From NCBI RefSeq assembly GCF_900112355.1, contig NZ_FOLM01000001.1, forward strand, positions 107,276-171,275: 64,000 nt of DNA, in the 5' to 3' direction. Position 1 is the first letter of the stretch. Each line of letters starts with the position of its first letter. The translations under genes and the position numbers were made by a program. Under the pieces are notes generated by a model that did not search any database, had not been told where the DNA came from, and saw only the letters and a list, made by a program, of their open reading frames with translations. Of this stretch, positions 20,352-29,058 are shown piece by piece. The stretch is from Streptomyces aidingensis (GTDB taxonomy: Bacteria > Actinomycetota > Actinomycetes > Streptomycetales > Streptomycetaceae).

Positions 20352-21200
20352 GTGCACCGCCACCGCAACGGGCTGAAGACCGCCGCACTGCTCGGCGCGA
20401 TGTCCGCGTTGATCCTCCTCATCGGCAGCTTCTTCGGCCGCGGCGGGCTGATTCTCGCGCTCGTCGTCGCCCTCGCCACCAATGGTTACGCCTACTGGAA
20501 CAGCGACAAACTGGCACTCCGCTCCATGCGTGCCCGCCCGGTCAGCGAATTCGAGGCCCCCCGCCTCTACCGCATGGTCCGGGAACTGGCCGGCGCCGCC
20601 CGCCAGCCCATGCCCCGCCTCTACATCTCGCCCACCGAGGCCCCCAACGCCTTCGCCACCGGCCGCAATCCCCGCAACGCCGCGGTCTGCTGCACCGAGG
20701 GCATCCTGCAACTGCTCGACGAACGCGAACTGCGCGGTGTCATCGGCCACGAACTCAGCCATGTCTACAACCGCGACATCCTGATCTCCTCGGTGGCCGG
20801 CGCCATGGCCTCGGTGATCCTCTTCCTTGTCCAGTTCATGTGGCTGATGCGCTCCGAACGCGGCCCCGGCGTCTTCGGCATGCTGCTGATCGCCCTGCTG
20901 GGCCCGGTCGCCGCCTCCCTCATCCGGCTCGCGGTCAGCCGCTCCCGCGAATACGAGGCCGACGCCTCCGGCGCCCGGCTCACCGGCGACCCGGCCGCCC
21001 TGGCCAGCGCCCTGCGCAAACTGGAGACCGGCACCCAGGCCCTGCCCCTGCCGCCCGAGCCGCGCATCGAGGCGGCCAGCCACATGATGATCGCCAACCC
21101 CTTCCGGCGCGGCGAGGGCATGGCCGGCCTGTTCGCCACCCACCCCCCGATGGCCGACCGCATCGCCCGCCTGGAACGCATGGCCGGCCGCGGCCACTGA
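20352..21200 (+). CDS. htpX: HtpX-type membrane zinc metalloprotease
   Basis: M48 family protease, 282 residues, that degrades damaged membrane proteins in bacteria. Two N-terminal membrane helices (about 8-50), zinc motif HELSH (H133, E134, H137) and two further helices (about 155-200) are visible, with the third zinc ligand Glu in [16 protein letters not shown] at 20352 behind GGAGG is chosen over an upstream in-frame ATG at 20253 that lacks a ribosome site and overlaps the palindrome. Confidence 0.95.
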   Translation: MHRHRNGLKTAALLGAMSALILLIGSFFGRGGLILALVVALATNGYAYWNSDKLALRSMRARPVSEFEAPRLYRMVRELAGAARQPMPRLYISPTEAPNAFATGRNPRNAAVCCTEGILQLLDERELRGVIGHELSHVYNRDILISSVAGAMASVILFLVQFMWLMRSERGPGVFGMLLIALLGPVAASLIRLAVSRSREYEADASGARLTGDPAALASALRKLETGTQALPLPPEPRIEAASHMMIANPFRRGEGMAGLFATHPPMADRIARLERMAGRGH

Positions 21201-21269
21201 CCCGTCGGCGCCGCACCGCCCCCGCGCCACGGCCTCGCGCCGAGCGCCACCGGAAGCAATCATGGAACG

Positions 21270-21668
21270 GTGCGTACGCTCCTCAACGTCCTCTGGCTGA
21301 TCTTCTCCGGCATCTGGATGGCCCTCGGCTACGCCGTGGCGGGCCTGGTCTGCTTCCTCCTCGTGGTGACCATTCCCTGGGGCATCGCGTGCTTCCGCAT
21401 CGCCGCCTATGCCCTGTGGCCCTTCGGCTACCGGGTCACCGAACGGGCCGGCGCCGGAGCCCCCTCGCTGATCGGCAACGTCGTCTGGCTGATCGTGGCC
21501 GGCGTCTGGATCGCCATCGGCCACCTCACCGCCGCCCTCGCCTTCTTCGTCACCATCCTGGGCATTCCGTTCGGCATCGCCCATCTCAAGATGATCCCCG
21601 TCTCCCTGATGCCCCTCGGCCGCCGGATCGTCCCCACCGACACCCCCTACGCCCCCGCCCGCTGGTAG
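21270..21668 (+). CDS. YccF domain membrane protein
   Basis: Small inner-membrane protein, 132 residues, made of two copies of the YccF unit: NVLWLIFSGIWMALGYAVAGL near the start and NVVWLIVAGVWIAIGHLTAAL in the middle, each followed by GIP or IPWGIA (here TIPWGIACFRIAAYALWPFG and GIPFGIAHLKM). Function is unknown in all bacteria. GTG start with a weak ribosome site. It lies 69 nt after htpX on the same strand and may be cotranscribed. Confidence 0.88.
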   Translation: MRTLLNVLWLIFSGIWMALGYAVAGLVCFLLVVTIPWGIACFRIAAYALWPFGYRVTERAGAGAPSLIGNVVWLIVAGVWIAIGHLTAALAFFVTILGIPFGIAHLKMIPVSLMPLGRRIVPTDTPYAPARW

Positions 21669-21699
21669 CGGGGCGCCGGCACGGACCACCCGCTGTCCC

Positions 21700-22179
21700 T
21701 CACTCTCCCTCCCGCCATGCCCCCGCATCGACGAACCGCCGGACCCGCGTCGTCAGGGCAACGGTGTCGACCGGGGGACCGACGGGCTCCGCCGCGCGTC
21801 CCCACCGCACCTCGGCGGCGCCCGATCGGGAGAAGCCGTCCACAGCGTGAGCGAAATGTGCTGCCCGTTCCTCGCTGTGGAGCTCGGGGACATAGGTGAG
21901 ACGCAGACCGTCGAACGGGCCCGGATGGTGATGGACTTCCGCACCGGCTACCAGTGGGTAGAGCCAGATGACCGGCTCGTCGCCGTACACCCTCACTGCG
22001 AAGTAGTCATCCACCTGTTCGAATTGCAGGTCGCCCAGGGATGCCCAACGAGGATCCCGGGGCGGGAAATTCGGGTTCTCGTAGCCGCAGATCAGGAAGA
22101 GGTCGCCGAAGCGGGGCCGTTGCGCCTTTGTGAACAGTACATCGACCAGGCATGCGTATTCGATATGCGCATCATTCAT
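21700..22179 (-). CDS. Hypothetical protein, about 159 residues
   Basis: Not recognised. Soluble, slightly acidic, no signal peptide or membrane segment. Visible stretches are LVDVLFTKAQRPRFGDLFLICGYENPNFPP, then DDYFAVRVYGDEPVIWLYPLV and VHHHPGPFDGLRLTYVPE. ATG at 22179 is preceded by GGAAAG; the frame is open to 22281 but upstream residues look non-coding. Its GC content is clearly lower than that of its neighbours, and it stands alone between convergent yccF and divergent non-coding DNA, so it may be a recent arrival. The size and acidity recall small immunity-type proteins, but this is a guess. Confidence 0.6.
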   Translation of the reverse strand: MNDAHIEYACLVDVLFTKAQRPRFGDLFLICGYENPNFPPRDPRWASLGDLQFEQVDDYFAVRVYGDEPVIWLYPLVAGAEVHHHPGPFDGLRLTYVPELHSEERAAHFAHAVDGFSRSGAAEVRWGRAAEPVGPPVDTVALTTRVRRFVDAGAWREGE

Positions 22180-22546
22180 TGTTGATCTGCTTTCCGTCAG
22201 GGGTGCAACGGATCCGTGGGCACTCGGGCACCCGGTCGGCCCGGCCGGGACCGACCGCGCCAGTGCCGCGTCGTCGAGCACGCCCGGGCCAGGCCACGGG
22301 CCCGGGCGACGCGGCCGCGGCGGACCGCTGACGCGTCATGACGGGGGCGGGTCTGCGATCGAGTCCGCAAGTGCATCGTCCGGGCCCGTCTCCCGCGGCA
22401 GACCAACGACGTCCCCGGCGTGACCGGGAAAGACGTCCGCCAAGCGCGGCAGGCGCTCCTCATGGCCGGTGCGGGAACCGTCCGTTCCGCACGGCGTGTC
22501 GGGCCGAGCGGCCCGGCACACCTCCGCGCAACGTCGGAATACCGGC
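22180..22546. other. 367-nt region without a clear gene, possibly a gene remnant
   Basis: No complete gene with a ribosome site. On the minus strand at 22336-22521 a 61-codon frame reads plausibly protein-like at its end (RLADVFPGHAGDVVGLPRE) but has a poor start; it could be the decayed tail of a lost gene. Confidence 0.35.
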
Positions 22547-23035
22547 TCAGCGGTAGTTCACGAACTGCACGGCGAAGTCGTAGTCCTGCTCCTTGATCAG
22601 CCGCTGGACCTCCTGGAGGGCGTCCCGGCTCTTGGAGCTGACCCGCAGTTCCTCGCCCTGCACCTGCGCCTTGACGCCCTTGGGGCCCTCGTCCCGGATC
22701 AGCTTGGAGATCTTCTTGGCGTTCTCCTGGGAGATGCCCTCCTTCAGGGTGGAGAAGATCTTGTACTCCTTGCCGGACGCCTGGGGCTCCCCGGAGTCCA
22801 CGGCCTTCAGCGAGATGCCCCGCTTGACCAGCTTGGACTGGAAGACGTCCAGCACCGCCTTTGCCCGCTCCTCCGCGTTGGCGCGGATCTCGATCCGTTC
22901 ACCCGACCAGGCGATCGAGGCGTCGACGCCCTTGAAGTCGTAGCGCTGCGAGATCTCCCGGGCCGCCTGGTTCAGGGCGTTGTCCACCTCCTGGCGGTCG
23001 ACCTTCGAGACGATGTCGAAACTGGAGTCGGCCAT
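22547..23035 (-). CDS. yajQ: YajQ family nucleotide-binding protein
   Basis: Protein of 162 residues with two alpha-beta domains; YajQ proteins bind c-di-GMP or nucleic acid in other bacteria. Typical N-terminus [20 protein letters not shown] and C-terminus [18 protein letters not shown] at 23035 with GAGGAG nine bases upstream; the in-frame ATG at 23056 has no ribosome site. Single gene, divergent from tRNA-Tyr. Confidence 0.95.
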   Translation of the reverse strand: MADSSFDIVSKVDRQEVDNALNQAAREISQRYDFKGVDASIAWSGERIEIRANAEERAKAVLDVFQSKLVKRGISLKAVDSGEPQASGKEYKIFSTLKEGISQENAKKISKLIRDEGPKGVKAQVQGEELRVSSKSRDALQEVQRLIKEQDYDFAVQFVNYR

Positions 23036-23220
23036 CGCGGGGCTCCTCGTGTGCAAGTCGGCCTGTCAACGGTATGGATTCAGGCTGCAAGACTAGTCCG
23101 CGACCGCCCGGGGTCCGCCCTTGCCCGGCACCCCGCGTCACCCGCGAACCGAGTGGCGGAGCACCCCCCGGCATCGGGTATGGTTTACCCCGTCGCCGGG
23201 CAGCGCCCGGCGCGGACCCA

Positions 23221-23302
<82 letters not shown>

Positions 23303-23313
23303 CAGCCAAGAAG

Positions 23314-23348
23314 AGGCCCCCGAACGTGCGATGCGCGGCCGGGGGCCT
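23314..23348 (+). terminator. Terminator after tRNA-Tyr
   Basis: AGGCCCCCG at 23314-23322 pairs with CGGGGGCCT at 23340-23348, followed by TGT; directly after the tRNA. Confidence 0.75.
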
Positions 23349-23586
23349 TGTCGTGTGCCGAAAGGCGTGCCACCGGGGGGCTGCGCCGGAGTGCTCTGCC
23401 GGCTGTCGGCGCGGTCCTGTGCGTCCGGCGTCCCGCTTCGGGTGGTTTCGCCGTTGTGGTGGTACTCCTCTTCCGGGAGTTGGGCAGGACCGGCTTGACG
23501 AACATGGTGTGATGGTCCGCACGCGCTCCGTATCGGACTGCCGGGCCGCACGCATCCGCCGACAGCCCTTCCGACAAGGAGCTCTC

Positions 23587-24507
23587 ATGTGGTCCGCCCT
23601 TGCCGCCCGCAAAACCACTGCCCTGCTGGCCGCCGCCCTCGCCGCGGCGCTCATGGCCCTGGCCTGTCCCCGCGCGGACGCCGCTCAGCCCACGCCCGAC
23701 GGTGAGCTGCACCCGGCCATCGTGGGCGGAACCCAGGTTCCGACGGACGCCTACCCGTTCATGGCCGCGCTTCTCGAACCGGGGGAGGGCAGCGCCTTCG
23801 GCCGGCAGTTCTGTGGCGGCAGTCTCATCCACCCGCAGTATGTCCTGACCGCCGCGCACTGCATCGACGATCCCGGCTCGACCAGTCTTGAGGTCGTCGT
23901 CGGCCGCACCACGCTCTCCCGTGCCGAGGAGGGGCAGATCCGCAAGGTCAAGAAGATCTATGTGCACCCGCGCTACCAGCCGCAGCCGGGCACCTACGAC
24001 GCGGCGGTGCTGAAGCTCGAAAGCCCGGTCAGGGGCATCCTTCCGGTGAAACTCCCGACCCGGGGCACCGATTCACTGCTGCAGCCGGGCGCGGAGGCGA
24101 CCGTTATTGGCTGGGGCAACACCGACACCAGCCTGTACCACCAGACCGACCGGCTGCGTGAGGTCGGGGTGCCGATCCTGTCCCATGCCGAGTGCCGGAT
24201 CGCCAATGGTGATCAGTACGACCCGGAGACCGAGATCTGCGCCGGCCGGGAGGGCAAGGACTCCTGTCAGGGGGACAGCGGTGGTCCGCTGTTCCGGACG
24301 CTGCCGGGCAGTGAGGAGTTCTACCAGATCGGCGTGGTGTCCCGGGGCGGGGTCTGCGGGGAGCAGGGCGGCTCCGGCATCTACACCTCGACCAGCTCCG
24401 CCACGCTCTGGGACACCTGGGAGGGGCTGTTCGACGACGAACTGGCCGAGGTGCCGGCCGAGGTGCCGGCCGAGGCGCCCGGCGGGCGGTCGGCGCTCAT
24501 CGGGTGA
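23587..24507 (+). CDS. Secreted trypsin-like serine protease
   Basis: S1 family protease, 306 residues. Signal peptide about 1-32 (ALLAAALAAALMALACPRADA), short propeptide, then the mature N-terminus IVGG at 45-48. Catalytic triad H91 (TAAHC), D138 (TYDAAVLKL) and S231 (GDSGGP). D225, six residues before the serine, corresponds to chymotrypsin position 189 and predicts cleavage after Lys/Arg. Six cysteines allow three disulfides. The tail carries two copies of AEVPAEVPAE-like sequence. ATG at 23587 with AAGGAG. Monocistronic. Confidence 0.95.
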   Translation: MWSALAARKTTALLAAALAAALMALACPRADAAQPTPDGELHPAIVGGTQVPTDAYPFMAALLEPGEGSAFGRQFCGGSLIHPQYVLTAAHCIDDPGSTSLEVVVGRTTLSRAEEGQIRKVKKIYVHPRYQPQPGTYDAAVLKLESPVRGILPVKLPTRGTDSLLQPGAEATVIGWGNTDTSLYHQTDRLREVGVPILSHAECRIANGDQYDPETEICAGREGKDSCQGDSGGPLFRTLPGSEEFYQIGVVSRGGVCGEQGGSGIYTSTSSATLWDTWEGLFDDELAEVPAEVPAEAPGGRSALIG

Positions 24508-24528
24508 GGGCCGGCCCCGCCGGAGCCG

Positions 24529-25203
24529 CTACCGGGTCTGCCCGGTCAGGGCGGCCAGGGCGGTGGGGATGGGCGTGGGGCCGCCGGTGAGTTCCAGGGT
24601 GCGGCCGGCGGTGGCGGGGGCGTCGAGCAGGGCGAGCAGCACGGCGGCGACATCGTCCCGGGTGACGTCGCCGCGCGCCACGGAGGGGCCCAGGGTGACC
24701 CGGCCGGTGCCGGGTTCGTCGGTGAGCCGGCCCGGGCGCAGGATCGTCCAGTACAGGCCGGTCCGGCCGCGCAGATCCTCCTCCGCCGCGGCCTTGGCGC
24801 GCAGATAGGCGGCGAAGACCGGGTCCATGCCGGGCGGGGGGTCGGTGCCGAGCTCGGTGCGCAGGGCGGAGACGGAGAGAAAGCGGCGCACGCCGGCCCG
24901 TTCGGCGGCGTCGGTGAAGAGGACCTGGGCGGCGCGGTCCACGCTGTCCTTGCGCGGGGCGCCGCTGCCCGGGCCCGCGCCCGCGGCGAAGACGGCGGCG
25001 TCGGCCCCGGTGAGATGCCGGGCCACGGTGTCGACCGAGGCGGTCTCCAGATCGCAGACCAGCGGCTGGGCGCCCGCCGCCAGCAGGTCGGCGGACTGGG
25101 CGGGGTCGCGGATCAGGCCGGCGACCTCGTCGCCGCGGGAGCTCAGCAGCCGTTCCAGGCGCAGGGCGATCTTGCCATGGCCTCCGGCGATGACGATGCG
25201 CAT
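24529..25203 (-). CDS. NAD(P)-binding atypical SDR family protein
   Basis: Rossmann-fold protein of 224 residues like those related to NmrA/YwnB sugar-nucleotide-epimerase relatives. N-terminal nucleotide motif IVIAGGHGKIALRLERLL, then AVFAAGAGPGSG and RFLSVSALR; the Tyr-xxx-Lys pair is present as YLRAKAAAEEDL. Substrate unknown. It starts 28 nt after the amidohydrolase stop, lacks a clear ribosome site, and is probably translated by coupling within one transcript. Confidence 0.88.
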   Translation of the reverse strand: MRIVIAGGHGKIALRLERLLSSRGDEVAGLIRDPAQSADLLAAGAQPLVCDLETASVDTVARHLTGADAAVFAAGAGPGSGAPRKDSVDRAAQVLFTDAAERAGVRRFLSVSALRTELGTDPPPGMDPVFAAYLRAKAAAEEDLRGRTGLYWTILRPGRLTDEPGTGRVTLGPSVARGDVTRDDVAAVLLALLDAPATAGRTLELTGGPTPIPTALAALTGQTR

Positions 25204-25231
25204 GACTGCGACCGTACCGCGCGGCGCCGCC

Positions 25232-26455
25232 TCAGCGCGCGGACTGCCGCGGCAGCCCGGGGGTTTCCGGGGGCGGGGCGGCGCCGCAGAACTCGCGGAC
25301 GGCGCTGGTGCGGGAGACCACCCGGCCGCGGTGGATCACCACCCGGCTGTAGGCCAGGGAAAGCGCGCCGGGCAGGTCGGTGCCGCGGACCGCGAGGAGT
25401 TCGGCGGGGAAGCCCGCCTCGACGCGCAGCGGCTCCAGCCGCAGCGCGGCGCGGGCGTGGGTGCTGACGGCGGCGTACGCCTCCTGCGGGGTCGCCTCGC
25501 CGGAGGCGGCGAGGAGGTAGGCGGCCTCCAGGGGGTCGCCGCGGCCGACCGGGTTGGCGGCGTCGCGCAGGGCGCCGCTGCCGGCCGCCACCCGCACCCC
25601 GGCGGCGCGGAGCAGCCGGACGGGCGTCGGGGTGCGCGGCGCGGCGGCGGGCAGCAGGGCGCAGGGGGACTGGGGGAGGGCGACGACGGTGACCCCGGCG
25701 GCGGCCAGCCGTTCGGCGGTGCGGGCGGCGGTGTCCTCGGGCAGCAGGCCCAGCCCGGTGCAGGGGCCGAGGACGACGCCCGCGGGCAGCCCGGCGGTGG
25801 CGGCGGCGAGCCGGGTCAGCCGGGCCGGGTCGTCGCCCTCGGTGTGCAGATCGAGGGCGCAGCCGTGCCGGTCGGCGGTGCGCAGCAGTTCGTCCAGGTA
25901 GCCGGCCGGGTCGGGGTCGAGCTCCGGGGTGCCGCCGAGGGTGGCGGCGCCCATCCTGGCGGCGTCGCGCAGCAGGGCGCGGCCGTCGGCGCCGGCCCGG
26001 CCGGTGAGCAGCCGGGGGACGGCGACCACGGTGAGGTCGGTGAGGCCGCGCAGGGCGCGGCGGGCGCGCAGCGCGGCCTGGAGTCCGGCCAGGCCGGCCG
26101 GGTCGCCGATCCGGATGTGGCTGCGCTGGGCGGTGGCGCCGTGGCCGAGCTGGAGGAGGGCGGCTTCGGTGATGCGCCGCTGGACGGCGGCCGGGTCGTC
26201 GGCGGGCGGGCCGGCCGCGGGGGCGGTGAGCGCGGTGTCGTGGTGGGCGTGCGGTTCGGCGGGGGCGGGGAGCAGCAGATAGCCGGAGAGGTCGACCGCG
26301 ACGGCGGCCTGGGCGGTGCCGTCGGCCGGGGTGAGGCTGCCGGGGGTGCCGACGGCGGCGATGCGGCCGGCGGCGAGGCGGATGTCGACGGTACGGCCGT
26401 CGGGCAGCCGCGGACCGCGCAGTACCAGTACGGAGGCGGTGTCGGCGGCGGACAT
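25232..26455 (-). CDS. Cytosine deaminase-like amidohydrolase with degenerate active site
   Basis: Amidohydrolase fold protein, 407 residues. N-terminal beta-sandwich strand VLVLRGPRLPDGRTVDIRLAAGRIAAVG and the HxH motif EPHAHHDTAL identify the family; AQRSHIRIGD and LDLHTEGDDPARLTRL line up with cytosine deaminase (HxxE and following). But the Glu after that His is Gly (HTEG for HCDE), the next metal-site His is Pro (LGPCTG for VSHCT) and the catalytic Asp of GHD is lost (GSGALRDAANPVG). The alignment is from memory. It may be inactive, or act on another substrate. ATG at 26455 with GGGAG; the frame is open to 26665. Confidence 0.82.
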   Translation of the reverse strand: MSAADTASVLVLRGPRLPDGRTVDIRLAAGRIAAVGTPGSLTPADGTAQAAVAVDLSGYLLLPAPAEPHAHHDTALTAPAAGPPADDPAAVQRRITEAALLQLGHGATAQRSHIRIGDPAGLAGLQAALRARRALRGLTDLTVVAVPRLLTGRAGADGRALLRDAARMGAATLGGTPELDPDPAGYLDELLRTADRHGCALDLHTEGDDPARLTRLAAATAGLPAGVVLGPCTGLGLLPEDTAARTAERLAAAGVTVVALPQSPCALLPAAAPRTPTPVRLLRAAGVRVAAGSGALRDAANPVGRGDPLEAAYLLAASGEATPQEAYAAVSTHARAALRLEPLRVEAGFPAELLAVRGTDLPGALSLAYSRVVIHRGRVVSRTSAVREFCGAAPPPETPGLPRQSAR

Positions 26456-26709
26456 CGGGCTCCCGCGGGTCACGGTGTCAGGGCGGTGCTGTGAGCGTAC
26501 GGGGAGGGGGTGGCCGGGCCGGGGAGGGGCGGCGGGCGGTGGTGACCGGAGGGGTGAAGAGTCGCACGAGTGGCCGTATGGACCGGTGTGGCGGCGGGCG
26601 GTCCGGCGCGTGCCCCGGTCCGCTGTGCGGGTGCCGCGGGGCGGCCCGGGCGGCTCCGCAGGCATCCGGCCGGGGGGCGTGCGCGGCGGGATCGCGGAGC
26701 GTTATCGAT

Positions 26710-26738
26710 TTCGTCTTCCGGGCGGGAGCGTGTAATCT
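26710..26738 (+). promoter_or_regulatory. Predicted promoter of tRNA-Thr/tRNA-Met
   Basis: TTCGTC at 26710-26715 and TAATCT at 26733-26738, spacer 17 nt, ending 11 nt before the mature 5' end of tRNA-Thr. Confidence 0.65.
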
Positions 26739-26749
26739 CTTCATCGCTC

Positions 26750-26822
26750 GCCCCAATAGCTCAGTCGGCAGAGCGTCTCCATGGTAAGGAGAAGGTCAAC
26801 GGTTCGATTCCGTTTTGGGGCT
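26750..26822 (+). tRNA. tRNA-Thr (GGT)
   Basis: Acceptor stem GCCCCAA/TTGGGGC, anticodon stem TCTCC/GGAGA with loop ATGGTAA (anticodon GGT), T loop TTCGATT, discriminator T. No encoded CCA. Confidence 0.95.
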
Positions 26823-26865
26823 CTGCGGTGTGAGGTATGCCACCTGGTGTGGATGCCCGCATCCT

Positions 26866-26938
26866 GGCGGCGTAGCTCAGTCGGTAGAGCAAACGGCTCA
26901 TAATCGTTGTGTCACCGGTTCGAGTCCGGTCGCCGCTA
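26866..26938 (+). tRNA. tRNA-Met (CAT), elongator type
   Basis: Acceptor stem GGCGGCG/CGCCGCT (G-T at position 1-72), anticodon stem AACGG/TCGTT with loop CTCATAA, T arm ACCGG-TTCGAGT-CCGGT. Lies 43 nt after tRNA-Thr, probably one transcript. The paired first position and the lack of GGG/CCC pairs above the anticodon loop argue against an initiator tRNA. Confidence 0.93.
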
Positions 26939-26945
26939 CATCGTC

Positions 26946-26983
26946 AGTAGCCGATTGCAGGGGTTCGCCTCGGATCGGCTACT
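26946..26983 (+). terminator. Hairpin after tRNA-Met
   Basis: Perfect 10-bp inverted repeat AGTAGCCGAT (26946-26955) and ATCGGCTACT (26974-26983), loop 18 nt, followed by GTTTCTG. It probably ends the tRNA transcript; it also covers the region where an rpmG promoter would be expected. Confidence 0.65.
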
Positions 26984-27027
26984 GTTTCTGCCGTAACACC
27001 CCGTTTCGTCCGTCAAGGAGCACTCCT

Positions 27028-27192
27028 GTGGCTGCCACCGACGTCCGCCCGAAGATCACGCTGGCCTGCGTGGAGTGCAAGGAGCGGAACTACATCACCA
27101 GGAAGAACCGCCGGAACAACCCGGACCGCCTGGAGATGAAGAAGCACTGCCCGCGCTGCAACGCCCACACCGCGCACCGCGAGACCCGCTGA
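27028..27192 (+). CDS. rpmG: 50S ribosomal protein L33 (zinc-ribbon form)
   Basis: Large-subunit protein of 54 residues. Both Cys pairs, CVEC and CPRC, are present, so this is the zinc-containing form; Streptomyces usually also has a zinc-independent copy under Zur control. GTG at 27028 with AAGGAG. Confidence 0.97.
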   Translation: MAATDVRPKITLACVECKERNYITRKNRRNNPDRLEMKKHCPRCNAHTAHRETR

Positions 27193-27382
27193 CCGGGCGC
27201 GGCGCGGCCCTGGCGGCGCAGCCGGTGGCGGAGCGGGTACGGATTCACGCTCACGCTCACGTCCATGCTCGCACTTGCGCATACGCAGACTCAGAAGCAT
27301 CACGAAAATCGTGTGACACAGGCCGTTTCCGCCCCTGGGGCGGGGGCGGCCTGGAGTCGTTTCCGGGAGGTGGGTGCCGGTC

Positions 27383-27835
27383 ATGGCACTGGACCAGTCG
27401 TTTGTGGGGCGGAGCTATCCGCCCACCCGGCCCTATGAGGTGGGCCGGGAGAAGATCCGTGAGTTCGCCGAGGCGATCGGGGATGCCCATCCCGCGTACA
27501 CCGATCCGGAAGCCGCCAAGCAGCTCGGCCATCCCGATGTGATCGCACCGCCGACCTTTGTGTTCGCGATCACCTACCGGGCGGCGTTCGAGGTGGTGAG
27601 CGATCCCGAGCTGGGCCTGGACTACAGCCGGGTGGTGCACGGGGACCAGCGGTTCGTGTACAGCCGTCCGGTGCGGGCCGGCGACCGGCTGTCGGTGACC
27701 TCGCACATCGACGCGGTGAAGTCGCTGGCCGGGAACGACATCGTGGATGTGCGCGGCGAGGTGCGGGACGAGTCGGGCGAGCATGTGGTGACCGCGTACA
27801 CCAAGCTGGTGGCCCGCGCGGCCGGGGAGGAGTGA
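27383..27835 (+). CDS. MaoC-like (3R)-hydroxyacyl dehydratase subunit, HadA type
   Basis: Single hot-dog domain, 150 residues, with no complete hydratase motif; it resembles mycobacterial HadA, the substrate-binding partner that pairs with HadB (MALDQSFVGRSYPP start, then PPTFVFAITYRAAFEV). Start ATG at 27383 with GGAGG 11 bases upstream; GTG at 27374 is an alternative. The next gene overlaps or follows within 8 nt. The order tRNA-Thr, tRNA-Met, rpmG, hadA, hadB, ending in tRNA-Trp and secE, is the same as in Mycobacterium apart from inserted genes. The role in Streptomyces, which lacks mycolic acids, is not clear. Confidence 0.9.
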   Translation: MALDQSFVGRSYPPTRPYEVGREKIREFAEAIGDAHPAYTDPEAAKQLGHPDVIAPPTFVFAITYRAAFEVVSDPELGLDYSRVVHGDQRFVYSRPVRAGDRLSVTSHIDAVKSLAGNDIVDVRGEVRDESGEHVVTAYTKLVARAAGEE

Positions 27836-27843
27836 GCCGGATC

Positions 27844-28278
27844 ATGGCGGCGAGGATCAGCTATGCACAGGTGGCGCCCGGCACCGAGCTGCCGGCCCGC
27901 GGCTTCCCGGTGACACGGGCCACGCTGGTGCGGTACGCGGGCGCGTCGGGTGACTTCAATCCGATCCACTGGAACGAGAGGTTCGCCCGGGAGGTCGGGC
28001 TGCCGGATGTGATCGCCCATGGCATGTTCACCATGGCGGAGGCGGTCCGGGTGGTGACCGACTGGGCGGGTGATCCGGGCGCGGTGCTGGAGTACGGGGT
28101 GCGGTTCACCAAGCCGGTGGTGGTGCCGGACGACGAGACGGGCGCGTTGATCGAGGTCTCCGGCAAGGTGGCGGCCAAGCTGGACGACGAGGCGCGCACG
28201 GTCCGGGTGGATCTGACCGCGGCCAGCGCGGGGCAGAAGGTGCTGGGGATGGCCCGCGCGGTGGTGCGGCTGGCCTGA
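27844..28278 (+). CDS. MaoC-like (3R)-hydroxyacyl dehydratase subunit, HadB type
   Basis: Hot-dog dehydratase of 144 residues with the catalytic hydratase-2 motif: Asp and His in YAGASGDFNPIHWNE, followed by GLPDVIAHGMFTMA. It dehydrates 3-hydroxyacyl thioesters, most likely as a heterodimer with the product of the preceding gene. ATG at 27844 is preferred over GTG at 27832, whose ribosome site would be too close. Confidence 0.93.
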   Translation: MAARISYAQVAPGTELPARGFPVTRATLVRYAGASGDFNPIHWNERFAREVGLPDVIAHGMFTMAEAVRVVTDWAGDPGAVLEYGVRFTKPVVVPDDETGALIEVSGKVAAKLDDEARTVRVDLTAASAGQKVLGMARAVVRLA

Positions 28279-28300
28279 GCGCCGCAGGGGCGGACGGCCG

Positions 28301-28354
28301 CGGGGCCGGTGCCGGGAAGCGGGGCCGCGGCGCCGTCTCCCGGCACCGGCCCCG
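28301..28354 (+). terminator. Terminator of the hadAB-like operon
   Basis: Perfect 17-bp stem, CGGGGCCGGTGCCGGGA at 28301-28317 with its complement at 28338-28354, loop 20 nt, just beyond the dehydratase stop. Confidence 0.75.
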
Positions 28355-28373
28355 CCCGGCTCACGGTCGGCGG

Positions 28374-28402
28374 TTGACATGGGTAGTGATTGGTCAATAA
28401 CT
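28374..28402 (+). promoter_or_regulatory. TetR promoter with embedded operator
   Basis: Promoter TTGACA (28374-28379) and AATAAC/ATAACT (28396-28402), spacer 16-17 nt. Between the boxes lies the imperfect palindrome GTAGTGA-TTGG-TCAATAA (28383-28400), which recurs inverted before the efflux gene at 29059-29076. Confidence 0.7.
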
Positions 28403-28418
28403 TGATGGGGTGGTTGGT

Positions 28419-28994
28419 GTGAGTGCGCGGCTGAGCGCCGAGGAGCGCCGGGAGAGCGTGATCCGGGCCGCCATCGCCGAGTTCGCCCACGGCGGGTACG
28501 CGGGCACCTCGACGGCGGCGATCGCCCGGCGCGTCGGGGTCTCCCAGCCGTACCTCTTCCGGCTCTTCCCGGACAAGCGGGCCATCTTCCTGGCCGCGGC
28601 CCGGCGCTGCACGGAGCAGATCCGCCGCCGGTTCGCCGAGGCCGGTGACGGGCCGTCGCCGGAGCAGGCGAAGGAAGCCATGGCGGAGGCGTACAACGAG
28701 CTGATCACCAACCGCGACCAACTGCTGTTCCAGATGCAGATGTATGTGGCGGCGGCCGTGGCCGAGCAGGCCGGGGACGCCGACTTCGCCGCGCAGCTCC
28801 GCTCCTCCTGGGAGGAGCTGTGGGATCTGGTGCATCTGCGCCTCGGCGCCGTCCCGGCGGACACCAGCGACTTCATGGCGACCGGGATGCTGGTCAACGT
28901 CCTGCTGGCGATGGGCTTCCCCGCCGAGCACCGGGTGTGGACCGGGCTCGGGGAGAAAGGGGTCTGCCCGCCCGGCGGGGCGCCGCCGGGCTGA
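28419..28994 (+). CDS. TetR family transcriptional regulator
   Basis: Repressor-type protein, about 191 residues. N-terminal helix-turn-helix GYAGTSTAAIARRVGVSQPYLFRLFPDKRAIFLAA at about 25-60; the rest is a helical ligand-binding domain. GTG at 28419 has GGGG eight bases upstream; GTG at 28410 is an alternative. It is followed by an efflux pump gene on the same strand, and both have the same operator in front, so it most likely represses itself and the pump until a drug-like ligand binds. Confidence 0.92.
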   Translation: MSARLSAEERRESVIRAAIAEFAHGGYAGTSTAAIARRVGVSQPYLFRLFPDKRAIFLAAARRCTEQIRRRFAEAGDGPSPEQAKEAMAEAYNELITNRDQLLFQMQMYVAAAVAEQAGDADFAAQLRSSWEELWDLVHLRLGAVPADTSDFMATGMLVNVLLAMGFPAEHRVWTGLGEKGVCPPGGAPPG

Positions 28995-29058
28995 CCTCCG
29001 GCCGTCCGTCCGGCCCGGCGTTCCGGTTTCTCCCCGGGCCGCCGTGCGCCCGGAAAAG

